DNA from: Micrasema longulum
Taxonomy: Eukaryota > Arthropoda > Insecta > Trichoptera > Brachycentridae
Direction: 5' to 3'
NCBI GenBank assembly: GCA_022494885.1
Contig: JAGVSM010003787.1
Span: 1-64,000 of the forward strand
DNA: 64,000 bases
A program made the translations under genes and the position numbers. Shown here piece by piece: positions 45,125 through 54,204 of the stretch (position 1 is its first letter; every line of letters begins with the position of its first letter). The notes under the pieces were generated by a model. It made no database searches and was not told the DNA's origin. It saw nothing but the letters and a program-made list of their open reading frames with translations.

Positions 45125-46586
45125 AACTGTCCCCGAGATAAAGGGTTTTACTAGTCTGGAGCAAAGGAGCAACGATTAAATTACTTCCTAGTCAAAAATC
45201 TAAATTTCAAAGTGTAAAAATGTGTAGAACAAATTTTTCAACTTTTTCAATTTACTCATACTTTCATATTACATTTAAAGATATTAAAATTTCACACTTT
45301 ACTCAATTACGTACCGATATAAAGAGCTATACAAGTCTGGAACAGAGAAGCGAATGATGAAAGGACTTCCTAATCCACTACTACCACTACTACTACTACC
45401 ATCACGAGAGAGGATAGACCGCCACACACGTCTATTCTGACATACATTCCTAGCTCCTTCCACATTTATAAATCTTGTCATACATGCCCTTCGGTTCTGT
45501 CTGCTTTTGACATGACCAGACTCAAGATTTTGGTTTATCTGATCAGGCCACGTCTTCTTTGGTCGTCTTCATCTTACGATACCGTTCATTTTTGCCATGT
45601 ATACTTGTTTAACCATTTTTTCGTCGTTCATTCGTTCTACGTGACCAAACCGTCTCAGAGACCCTTTCTTAATCTTATCAATTATACTCAGATTTACACT
45701 CTCGTCTGATTTCATCATTCGTAACCCTGCCGTACATTGATTTCCCACACATTCGCTTTAGAGATCGCGTTTCAACCGCGTTTACTCGCATTCATCCTTC
45801 CTCTGCCAGCTCCATGTTTCACTTCCATTCATAAATGTTGGGATTAAAACTCTGTTGTGCACTGCCAGTTTAGCTTTGATTGACATATTCTTATTAGCAA
45901 TTACTGTGCTTAGTGCTCCGTTCATTTTGTTGCCCGCATTCACTCTCCTTTCAACATCTTTTTCTACTCTTCCATCTCTTGAAAACATACTTCCCAGATA
46001 CACAAATTCTTATACTTGTTCAAAACATTCGTTGTTTACACTTATTATGCAGTCAGTAACCTCACTATCCCTTTTAAATACCATCACTTTTGACTTACTT
46101 TCGTTCATCGCCAATTTGCTCTCCAGGCATATATCATACATTCTAGAGACTATTTGTTGCAAATCATCCTTGCTGCTTGTTAACAGAACTGCATCATCAG
46201 CACACAACAAGCAGCTTACTGAAAAATTATCAATTTTTGCTCCAATACCCATACATTCTATCTCTTTCATACAGTTGTCCATGTATTGATTAAACAACCA
46301 TGGTGACATTACACATCCCTGTTTTACGCCTTTTGAGATCGCAAACCAAGATGTAAATCCCCCATTAACTCTTATACACTTCCTAATCCAAAATCATTTT
46401 AAATTGTAAAAATGTATTAAACAAGTATTTTCTTATTTTACAAAAATATATTTATAAGTATTCAAATATTCCACCCTTCTGAATTATCAGTCTAGATAGA
46501 GAGCTTAACCAGTCTGGACTGAAAAAGCAGACCATTTAAAGACTTCGTCATCGAAAATTAAAAACTTTACGTGTAAAAATGTAGGC
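45125..46586. repeat. Satellite-like tandem repeat, about 165-180 bp monomer, interrupted
   Basis: Unit A 45185-45365, unit B 46379-46541 and the start of unit C 46542-46586 share CTTCCTAATC or similar, GTAAAAATGTRT, ATTCAAATATT or similar, a GATA(A/G)AGAGCT block, CAGTCTGGA and an AAGCAGA block. The end of an earlier unit is at 45125-45184. The array is split by the RTE insertion (45378-46378) and by an R-A fragment (46587-46685). Sequence resuming at 46687 (GTAAAAATGTGTTCAACAAA) continues unit C. Confidence 0.65.
45378..46378 (-). mobile_element. RTE-like LINE, 5'-truncated, with 12 bp target-site duplication
   Basis: About 1.0 kb on the reverse strand, flanked by CTTCCTAATCCA at 45366-45377 and 46379-46390. 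The protein remnant starts inside the palm with GGFTSWFAISKGVKQGCVMS then PWLFN (motif B). It continues with LCADDAVLL (motif C, Cys where Tyr/Phe is usual; 46309-46010). After a frameshift it reads YLGSMFSRDGRVEKDVERRV then NAGNKMNGAL (46003-45782). It ends with VKSRQNRRAC and GARNVCQNRRVWRSILSRDG. The 3' tail is a GTA microsatellite (45378-45405 on the other strand), normal for RTE. Same family as 1-531. Confidence 0.88.
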
Positions 46587-46685
46587 CACTTAAACCAACC
46601 AATGACAGGTCATAAGCTTTGTTAATGCATAGACTTCCATATTCCATTCTCAAAAATGTTTTCTCTCTATGTCGCAACAAATCGA
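46587..46685 (-). repeat. R-A fragment inserted in the satellite
   Basis: GGCCACTTAAACCAACCAAT, GACAGGTCATAAGC, GCATAGACTTCCATATTCC and TTTTCTCTCTATGTCGCAAC. It is flanked by GTAAAAATG on both sides (about 46578-46586 and 46688-46696), a possible 9 bp target duplication, although the R-A copy itself is truncated. Confidence 0.6.
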
Positions 46686-46699
46686 GAAGTAAAAATGTG

Positions 46700-47165
46700 T
46701 TCAACAAATATTTCTCCTTTTTTAAAAATTGGTTGTATTGTTCCTTTTTTGTTTATTTAATTTTTGGTAGGACTTATCTCCTGTCAATTTTCCTTTTCAG
46801 GATTGTTATTTGACCGTCGCCATCAATTTCAAAACAATCGTACATAGTTCTGGTTCTATTTTAAACACATAAGTAATTATAGTATCCATGCGAATAGTAA
46901 AAATCATTATCAATAAAAAAAATTAAAACTTTGAAATACTTTACAATCTAATGGACATTCAAATAAGAGCTCACACTATTTATTTGTTTTTTTTTCCCCT
47001 ATATTTAGAATATATTAAAGTATTTACTTATTTACTAGCCATTTGGAGATTCTTTAATTTTAATTGTATTATGTTACTCTTTTTTAATACTTTAAAAAAA
47101 ATATTTCTTTTAACCATTCTTATCTAAATGTTATAAAATATTTGTAATTAAACATTTACCGACTT
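46700..47165. other. AT-rich stretch, nothing recognised
   Basis: No motif was seen. Confidence 0.35.
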
Positions 47166-47169
47166 TTCT

Positions 47170-47213
47170 GTGTCTACCGGTTTCGAGACGTACCCGTCTC
47201 TTCGCCAGGACAC
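47170..47213 (-). ncRNA. Hammerhead ribozyme motif, family 1, copy A
   Basis: Reverse strand: GTGTC (stem I), core CTGGCGA (one change, A to G, from CTGANGA), A, perfect stem II GAGAC-GGGTAC-GTCTC, GAA, palindromic stem III ACCGGT, A, GACAC (perfect five-base partner of GTGTC). All three helices are perfect. The single core change would be expected to impair cleavage. A run of AAAC repeats (47228-47257) follows on the other side of the shared ATGCAAA block. Confidence 0.75.
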
Positions 47214-47227
47214 CAATTCAACCAATA

Positions 47228-47257
47228 TGCAAACAAACAAACAAACAAACAAACAAA
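47228..47257. repeat. AAAC microsatellite
   Basis: Seven consecutive AAAC units (CAAACAAACAAAC style). It lies where other family 1 copies have an ATGCAAATA block, so it may have expanded from it. Confidence 0.9.
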
Positions 47258-47473
47258 ACTCAGTCAGTAGGGGGGAGGGGAACTTAAGGAGACTAGGAAA
47301 AGTAAACCGCCTTATTTTATCGTTAGTATCCGGGGTAGTTTTTTTGCGTTATATAACATCTGATCTAGTAGGGTGTACAGGACATGTCAACTCAGGGTGT
47401 CGTTTGAACCCAATTTCTACCAACCGATTACAGAGAAAAAAGGCCTTTTCCGAATAAGAGGTCGCTGCAAAGG

Positions 47474-47938
47474 GTGATTTTAGATTTCTTTCACACAAAA
47501 AGTTTCACAAACTCCTTCCCTAGATTATGTCTTGAAATAATTTCGTCCCAGTTCTTAAGAGACAAAATGGCTGGCTTATTCAAAGGGATCTATAATGGAA
47601 TCCTCATACAAGCGAAGATATTAAATACTTGTTTGGGAGTGGATAACCTAAATTTCATTCCAAATGTGGTTACCTTGTCTTTATGTTTATTGCCTATTTA
47701 TTTTCAGGAAATCCCACAGCAAAGGAAAGAGGCAATAACAAGTATTTGTGTGTTGAGTAACAAACATGACAATATTTGTATATTCAAGGATGATATTACT
47801 ATACATTTGTATGTAAAACTTTTACCAAGTAATTTCCACGGTTATAAAAATCGTTTATTTAATTGGAATAAGTTATACTGTTTGCGATTCATTTTACTGT
47901 TCCTTTTTTTTAAGTTGCGTAATTTTTTTTTTTCGTAA
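47474..47938 (+). other. 154-codon open frame of unknown nature
   Basis: The longest unexplained open frame in the window that is not made of a simple repeat. The peptide is hydrophobic and Lys/Asn-poor for such DNA, with stretches like LCLEIISSQFLRDKMAGLFK and TLSLCLLPIYF. It has no recognised domain, no partner in the window and no clear start context. It could be part of an unrecognised retroelement, or chance. Confidence 0.3.
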
Positions 47939-48059
47939 ATTTGGAATATATTGGCTCTATAATAACTTTTATGAAAAAACCGTTAGTAAATAATTTCATG
48001 TATTAAACCCTACAATGATTTATTTTAAATTGATCTGGGTGTTGTGGTGAATAATTCAT

Positions 48060-48262
48060 AACTGATGACAAGAAATAAGTATTTATTTCATCTGCCAGTC
48101 TGGAGCACTAACTATGAACAACACTCTTTCTTCTATCGTCCTTGCTCTAACTATAATGCTTTTTTTTCATCTAAACATATATTTTACATGGCCCTTAATT
48201 TATTTAAAAATAAATTAAGACTCCTCATTTCTGGCTGCAATACGATCCCACTGACTATTTAA
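48060..48262 (+). pseudogene. Possible Jockey/R1-like LINE terminal peptide
   Basis: The frame reads LFHLPVWSTNYEQHSFFYRP, then SNYNAFFSSKHIFYMALNLF and KNKLRLLI. The order resembles the end of Jockey-like proteins (P..RT.....SFF.R....N, then FK.KLR..L). About 240 bp later comes an AT-rich stretch with AAAATAAATAAATAA (48481-48495), as at other LINE 3' ends. Support is weak. Confidence 0.4.
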
Positions 48263-48914
48263 TGATGCTCACATTTACACACACCTGAACACTTGCTCCT
48301 ACACTAATACACATAAACACACATCTACACTTACCCTCATAAAAAATACAGATAAATACACCTTTTTTTTGTAACACAATTTAATAATATGTATGATTTT
48401 TATTTAGAAACTTTGCTGGTCTGCCTTTAAAGTGTATTTTTTTAATTGTTACGATATCATTGTTGACTGTTTGTTCCTTTAAAATAAATAAATAACTTCC
48501 TTTTATAATATTTTTTCCTTCCTGCTGACAAACCTCTAAAACAGAGGCTAAAGGGGTTTTTGCCTAAAAAAAACGGTTATTATTAAAAACATACATATTA
48601 TAGTAGTGCACCTGAAGATGGAAGAATTTTCGTTTTTGAAGTGGTCATAAAACCAAGTGTTTAATTGGATACATTTAATCATGTTATTTCACAAAGTTAA
48701 TGCCAATTCAATAAATATTTAATACAAACAATTACATTAAAATAAGTAGACATGAATTAAAAATTGTGTTTTGGCCATATATTAAATGTAATTTATTGTT
48801 TATTTATTAATTAAACACACAATAGTTGGATTAAATTTTTTAATAATATTGATTTTATTGAATATTGTAATAAAACCAACTGGTCCAAGAAGTTTAAAAA
48901 TTATAAAATAATTT

Positions 48915-49150
48915 CAGGTAATGCCTAGTAAGTGAAATGAGTCAATCAGATAAATCTCTTCACTACATTCAAGGTTTCAGCTCTTTAACTTCACTAGTCA
49001 ACAAATGGGGGAATCGAAGAAATATGGATGTTTAAACATAGGCAAAATGGTGAATGTTACACAGTGTGTATGGGCTTCTTAAACCAGCCAATGACAGGTT
49101 ATAAGCCCTGTAAATGCCTTGACCATATTCCCTACTTTAAATGTTGTCCA
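48915..49150 (-). repeat. Repeat family R-A, reverse copy
   Basis: TAATGCCTAGTAAGTGAAAT, CAAGGTTTCAGCTC, TTAACTTCACTAGTCAAC, GGATGTTTAAACATAGGC, GTTACACAGTGTGTATGGG, AACCAGCCAATGACAGG and GCCCTGTAAATGCC are in R-A order. Confidence 0.72.
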
Positions 49151-49179
49151 CCCCTGATGTAATTCATTGTTAATTTATT

Positions 49180-49505
49180 TAAAATCAAATAACAATTTTC
49201 TGTATTTACTTTCATTCAATTTTTTTTTAAGAGCCATTATACTAGAGCCGTTACATGTTTATTAAAATATAATCTTAATTTAAAATAAACAAATGTTTAA
49301 TTTCATATTTTTTTCCGTATTTTACAAAATAAAAGCTCAAAGATAAAAAAATTAATCAGTTTCAAATTAAACTTTTCTACATTGACCTCTTCTTAACTTT
49401 GATTTAAAAAAAAAATAAGTACTAAAATGAACCTAAATGTAAAAGCATTTTTTTCAATACGACAGGCAATAAGGGCTCAATTCTTACTTATTTCAACGCC
49501 TTAAT
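49180..49505. other. AT-rich stretch, nothing recognised
   Basis: No motif was seen. Confidence 0.35.
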
Positions 49506-49511
49506 GGCTTC

Positions 49512-49745
49512 TGGTCACCGTGTTATAAACATTTACTTTAGCGAGCCGTTTTTGGGGGCCTCTGTGTGACAAACAAGTTTAACATTGTTGAGCTATCTTT
49601 TAGAGCTGCCATGTTACCAACATATGGTGCATTGGCGAACTACTTTTGGGGGCCGCCGCGCCGTGTTACAAACGTGTTGTACTTTGGTGAGCTGCCTTTG
49701 GGGATGCCCAGTTACAAACGCGTATTACAAACATGGTGTGTGTAC
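49512..49745. repeat. Degenerate minisatellite, about 50 bp unit
   Basis: Four to five units of the form GTGTTACAAACATG, then TGTACTTTGGTGAGCTG and CTTTTGGGGGCC, start near 49514, 49562, 49610, 49661 and 49711. It is notably G-rich compared with its surroundings. The two overlapping small open frames are by-products. Confidence 0.7.
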
Positions 49746-49968
49746 TTTTGCTATCTGCTTTAAGGAAAAGTGGAAGTCTTGGAATTCGACTGTCACTAGC
49801 TTGTTTATGTGGCCACTTCACACATTGTGTAACATTTAACATTTTTTATTTATATATATTTTTTTCGTGCGCAGATAATTGATAGAATTTCATACTAAAA
49901 TTGGATAAGAAATCCAAAAGAAAACACTTTAATCGGATTGAATTTTACTTCTATTTTAAATATATTTG

Positions 49969-50000
49969 TCGCGTTTCGTCTTGTAAAGACATTATCAAAC
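49969..50000 (-). ncRNA. Hammerhead-like motif, family 4, left copy
   Basis: Reverse strand: TTGATAA (expected CTGANGA), stem II GTCTT-TAC-AAGAC, GAAACGCG and AC. Stem II is a perfect five-base pair helix. Two core bases differ and no convincing stem I was found, so this is a candidate only. Confidence 0.4.
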
Positions 50001-50011
50001 TGTACTGTGTA

Positions 50012-50340
50012 TTATTCTTGACTCTACCCGACCGAGTTTCTCCAGGGAATGCTTGGCTACAACCGTTTAGAGACTAGAAGGAATGTGCTTTTGACTACAC
50101 ATTTTTATCGATTGTTGCGTGGTGTGATCGAAGGGCATATATTGTTTCATATTCCGATGTACATGAGCAACCTGTCTATGGTTATGCCTGTTGGAAGGGC
50201 TACCTTCCGGAGCAGAATTCTCCCACTACTTTGACATGAGTCACTTTCATGTATTTTTTTTTTTAATAATATGTACGTATTGAATATATGTTTGTAATGA
50301 ATATGTTATATTCAAATAAATGAATTGAAATGAATTAATT
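50012..50340 (+). pseudogene. LINE reverse transcriptase C-terminus, copy 1, internally deleted
   Basis: Reads YPTEFLQGMLGYNRLETRRN then VLLTTHFYRLLRG (using the frame before and after the ATG at 50049), a direct match to copy 2 at 51724-52470. Compared with copy 2, two internal segments are deleted (about 70 and 60 bp). The frame still ends at an equivalent stop, TRILPLL-like. The 3' UTR with AATGAATATGTTATATTCAA and AATAAATGAATTG is shared with copy 2, which proves common ancestry. Confidence 0.75.
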
Positions 50341-50350
50341 GATTTATAAG

Positions 50351-50356
<6 letters not shown>

Positions 50357-50391
<35 letters not shown>
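50357..50391. repeat. TA microsatellite
   Basis: About 17 uninterrupted TA units. Confidence 0.95.
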
Positions 50392-50398
<7 letters not shown>

Positions 50399-50538
50399 TG
50401 TACACGTAGCATATTCAAACTAAAAAAAAATTTCATTACTTGTTAAATACCCATATATATCAGCACTATTGTACACCTATATCATTAAACAGCAAATCTT
50501 GTAAGTATATAAAGATACTTTGCAAATATTTAAGTCAG

Positions 50539-50570
50539 TTTGATAATGTCCTAACAAGACGAAACGCGTC
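50539..50570 (+). ncRNA. Hammerhead-like motif, family 4, right copy
   Basis: TTGATAA, then stem II GTC-CTAACAA-GAC, then GAA, palindromic stem III ACGCGT and cleavage-site base C followed by ACA. The GAAACGCGTC run is the classic second half of a hammerhead. The first core half has two changes and stem I is unclear. Confidence 0.4.
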
Positions 50571-50689
50571 ACATATATTTTTAAAAAATAAAAGAAAAAT
50601 TAAATTCAATAAAAGAGTTTTATTTTAAGTACCTAACTCGATTCAAATTCACCATTTTGCTTCCACATTTCCACAACTCGTCAATCCGT

Positions 50690-50755
50690 TAACTTTTATA
50701 AAGCAACTTGTCTACAAACATTCGGACATGCTTTAAATATTGTTGAAATTCATGT
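50690..50755 (-). repeat. R-A terminal fragment, reverse
   Basis: ACTTGTCTACAAACATTCGG, then ACATGCTTTAAATATTGTTG, matches the R-A terminal block in reverse. Confidence 0.5.
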
Positions 50756-50799
50756 TGTATTAATCTGGAATTCGTCCACAGCTAAACGACCACCATCCG

Positions 50800-51130
50800 T
50801 TTTAATTTGTTGAATCTTTAGCGTTGATAAGTGTCCCCCGAACGGAGTTAATAAAACGAGACAACTGTATAATGTTCCAGTTTTATTACCTCCTTCTCAC
50901 TTCCTCCATTCCCTGTCTTCCCACAACTCTTTCTTGTCAGCTTCTATGCTGCTTGTCGATTTATCACGCCGTTCCCGAAACCAGACACGCCGTCCCTCTC
51001 GCACCCTCGCTTTCAGCGCGGTCAGGGCGCAGATGGTCGATATGTCTGTCTCTTTGGTTTTTTTAGCGCTTCGAGTAGTGCTGAGCGTAATTAAAGGGAT
51101 ACCGTTTATTATTTTTACAACCCTGGTGGT
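50800..51130. other. Higher-GC stretch of unknown nature
   Basis: Positions 50880-51080 are unusually rich in C and G (TCACGCCGTTCCCGAAACC, GCGCGGTCAGGGCGCAG). Two overlapping 68-80 codon frames have no recognised motif. The GAGTTAATAAAACGAGAC start could be part of a retroelement, but nothing proves it. Confidence 0.35.
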
Positions 51131-51367
51131 TTTTTTCTAATTTAAACTGTCTTCGGAAAAATATTATAATTAATTGACTGAAAAACATTACATACCAGTT
51201 GATTTATATTTTGTCATCAAAGTTTAGATCCATCCATACCCAAGTTTAAGCGTATATGGATCATGGAACGTAAATGATAAGTCTACGCTCCGGGTACAAG
51301 TCCAAGAACAATGTAATATTGCAAAAAACCACGTTCAAATTTATTATTTTACGTCAACCCTGGCAGG

Positions 51368-52536
51368 AATTGAACGTAGTTATGCAGAAAGCTGCCAGTC
51401 CACAATTTTGAAAAAATGAGATATTGGTATTATCAGGTGCAGTAAGGTCAATTATATTTTCTGCTTAAAACAGTTAAACCACATTTATACTAAAAACTGT
51501 ATCACAATCTGAAAATACTGTCGATCACAAAAACGGCATTTCTTAATTTGCAGAAAACACCCATAGGACTAGAAAAATCTAACGCTTCTATAAAAAAACA
51601 TTGAAACTGGTCAAATTCATAACTCGATTCTTGTATGTCATATTAAAAAGACTAATGTATTCATTGTTTATCATTTGTCGAAAACAAAAACATTTTAACT
51701 GTTGTGTAGATTTGATCATTCACTCCGGTACGAACATCGAATGTTACGGATCTGGGCGTTAGATTTGTGAGCACTCTGGCATTTCATGAACACATAGAGA
51801 CAATCAGTGGTAATGCATTGAAGATATTAGGATTTGTTCTGCGTACTGCCAGGGTTTTCGAAAATACTCGCGTACTGAGAACTCTTTACAACTCCTTGGT
51901 GCGAAGTAGACTCGAGAGTGGCTCGATGGTTTGAGGGGCCACATGAACTGAAGTACTCTCGTATGATAGAGAAAATCCAAAAGAAGTTTTTCAGATATCT
52001 CTACATGAGAGAGAGTGCCTGTATTATCCTTGCCTCTACCCGACTAAGTTTTTCCAGGGTATGCTTGGCTACAACAGTTTAGAGACTAGAAGGAATGTGT
52101 ATTTGACTACACATTTTTATCGATTGTTGCGCGGTATGATTGATAATTCTGAAATTATGATGAGCATTGGTTTGTATGTTCCTGATAATTACCTAAGACA
52201 GCGTCAGCATATATTGTTTCATATTCCGATATTTAGGACCATCCTGCCTATGGTTATGCCTGTTGGAAGGGCTACCGCTATGCTGAACAACATCGCTCTG
52301 GAAATTGATCTGTTCCATGTATCCGAAGGGGTTTTCTGGAGCAGGATTCTTCTACTACTTTGACATGAGTCTCTTTCATGTATTTTTTTTTCTTTTTTAT
52401 AATATGTCCGTATTGAATATATTTCTGTAATGTATATGTTATTTTAAAATAAATTAATTGAATTCTCATAAAGGTGCTATTATCTCAGTTTAACTTTTCT
52501 ATGGCTGGCTGCTTTCTGCATAACTACGTTTAATTG
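51368..52536. mobile_element. MITE-like element, copy 2, split by a LINE insertion
   Basis: The ends AATTGAACGTAGTTATGCAG (left) and CTGCATAACTACGTTTAATT (right) are inverted repeats. In reverse the sequence matches the 438 bp copy at 2622-3059 across its length (for example TAGATTTGAT, GGGTGTTTTCTGCAAAT, GCCGTTTTTGTGAT and GCTTTCTGCATAAC). The LINE tail at about 51722-52470 interrupts the match near the right end. Confidence 0.75.
51724..52470 (+). pseudogene. LINE reverse transcriptase C-terminus, copy 2
   Basis: The first part, in broken frames, reads VTDLGVRFVSTLAFHEHIET, then ALKILGFVLRTARVF, then LRTLYNSLVRSRLESGS. After IEKIQKKFFRYLYMRES comes an open block (52061-52363) with MLGYNSLETRRNVYLTTHFY, RLLRGMIDNSEIMMSIGLYV, then HILFHIPIFRTILPMVMPVG, ATAMLNNIALEIDLFHVS. 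These match DLGV.F...L.F..HI, then LY..LVRS.LE and SLE.RR......... in Jockey/I-like LINEs. The 3' UTR ends in AAAATAAATTAATTGAATT. The protein is 5'-truncated before the palm and has stops. Confidence 0.82.
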
Positions 52537-52605
52537 AACCTCTTAAATGAAAGGTGAATAAGCTAATTCCTACGGGTGGACTAATTTCTACTCGATATTT
52601 TTTTT

Positions 52606-52665
52606 CAGGATTTTTATCTAAGAGCGGCCATCGAGTCGATAACACTCGTCCAGAGTTTTGATTCT
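52606..52665 (+). repeat. Short dispersed repeat shared with 27398-27462
   Basis: TTCAGGATTTTTATCTAAGA, then CCATCGAGTCGATAACACTC, then GTCCAGAGTTTTGATTC. The origin is unknown. Confidence 0.55.
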
Positions 52666-52669
52666 TTTT

Positions 52670-53255
52670 CAAGCAGATGTTGTGTGCTAACCTTTTTGCC
52701 TTTTGCTATGTTCAAAACTAGGACTAACCCCTGTAAGATAATTTCCATCAATCTACCACACCGTAATAATTGATATGATATCACAGCTATTCTATTTTGA
52801 TCTTTGGCTAAACATTGTGTTTTACTTTATTTTGGCCAAGAGTTATTTATAAGTCATCATCAATACCCGTTTTGATAATTCGTTATCTTAATGCTCTCAT
52901 CTGCAAAAGGCAGATATCCCAAGGGACAACATTGTTTGTTTAAAGATTGACTGTTTAAGTAAATATAGATTGCAATTTCTCCAAATTGCAACTTTTCTAA
53001 ATTAACCTACTTGAATCCCCTACATTTACTGAAAATGTACGCTTTATAATGCCATACATTGATTCCAGGAGGCCACATTGAAATTAGATTCCTAACTTAG
53101 TACCTCGTGACTGCGACAATCTTTATATATACAATTTCTATGTATGTGTGATGTCACCAATCTCCCCCTAAACGGCTTAACCGATTTACGTGTGGTTTTC
53201 AGAGAAATATAGATCTTTGCGCTGTCCGTGTTTGTAGATATTAAAATCTTCAATC
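52670..53255. other. Unannotated stretch
   Basis: Positions 53120-53230 (TATATATACAATTTCTATGT, then CTAAACGGCTTAACCGATTT) look like the generic ACGGCTxxACCGATTT block common in arthropod repeats. The other end at 62880-62945 has a similar sentence. No gene was seen. Confidence 0.4.
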
Positions 53256-53257
53256 GA

Positions 53258-53597
53258 ATGTTTATTAAATGATAATAAATAAAGATGTAGACATTTCAAA
53301 GATAACAATTATAAACAGATAACAACAGAGATGTTGAACATTTTAGAGAGGGTAATATAGAGCCCTGTAAATGCTTTAACTTCCGTATTCCCTTATTTAA
53401 GGTATTCTCCGTCCCTGTTGTAATTTGTTAATCTCAATGACTCCCGAGGGGGTGAAATCCAGTCTTTTGTCTACGAACATTTGGATTAACTCAAATATTG
53501 TACATAAATTTGCATTAACGTTTCCCATTACGTAAAAGAAAAAATATTTTTCGTGTACATAATAGGGAATGACGTCTTAAAATAATCTGTTTATTTT
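53258..53597 (+). repeat. Left arm of a 340 bp inverted duplication
   Basis: Nearly identical to the reverse complement of 55796-56135, with the same length and no gap, and only a handful of base differences by eye. The arm contains a folded R-A copy: ACAACAGAGATGTTGAAC forward, then GTAAATGCTTTAACTTCC, AATGACTCCCGAGGGGGTGA and CGAACATTTGGATTAACTC in reverse. Confidence 0.88.
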
Positions 53598-53859
53598 TGT
53601 GAATGAATGAAAGAGAGTGTGCATGAGCATGTGTGAATAAATGAGAAAGAGAGTGCGTGTGTGTGTGTGCGTAAGAATATATTACAAAAAATTAAAACTT
53701 GTAATTATATTGAAAAGTGTACAAGAAAGAGCTTGGTTAGAAATTTTATGACAAAAAATAAAATTTTAAGAAAATCATTTATATCTACTTTCGAAACATT
53801 TTGTAAATATTTTTGTCAAAAAATGATTTAATTTTTATTTTTGGAAAAAATAAATATTT

Positions 53860-54022
53860 GGGTTCTTATGAAAAACTCAAATATTTAATTTTGAGGGCCA
53901 TTTTCAACGAGTTGTAAATAACTCACTATTAGAAAATGGAATCAAGTTGGGGTAGAGTGGGATTCGAACCTCGGACCTTTCGTCTGTGAGTCCGAGGCGC
54001 TAGCCACGGGACCACAACCCGA
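53860..54022 (-). mobile_element. tRNA-derived SINE, family B
   Basis: The reverse-strand head begins GGTTGTGGTCCCGTGGCTAG, with box B GGTTCGAATCCC. The body and 3' tail (CATAAGAACCCAAATATTTA) match 38283-38460 almost perfectly. It lies in the spacer of the inverted duplication. Confidence 0.85.
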
Positions 54023-54204
54023 TATCAAATTATATAATATTTTCTTACAGTTATCAAATTATATAATATAAACTTCTAAATTTATTCTGAAAAATTCTGA
54101 AAAAAAGCATGTTATTTTTTATTCAATTGATACACACTGAATGAATAATGTGCTACGAGTCCCATACAATACGGTAGGTTTTGCTTATGTTATTTCTCTC
54201 TTAA

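Larger units (their letters stand above)
49910..50620. mobile_element. Element bounded by inverted family 4 hammerhead-like ends
   Basis: The left end (49910-50000) and right end (50535-50620) are inverted copies. TTTGATAATGTC, ACAAGACGAAACGCG and ATATATTT are followed by a more diverged AAAATAGAAG / AAATTCAAT block. Between them lies a LINE tail (50012-50340) whose other copy is elsewhere in unrelated sequence, so the LINE is either a nested insertion or captured cargo. Confidence 0.5.

Noticed and set aside
45855..46289. 144-codon forward frame
   Set aside because: Antisense to the RTE reverse transcriptase remnant (45378-46378), which carries the catalytic motifs.
48609..48660. CTGAAGA followed by a GGAA/TTTC mini-stem, resembling another hammerhead
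   Set aside because: The GAAA half is displaced and no stem I pairing was found. A second, similar CTGAGGA-containing stretch at 29955-29990 lacks the other half entirely.
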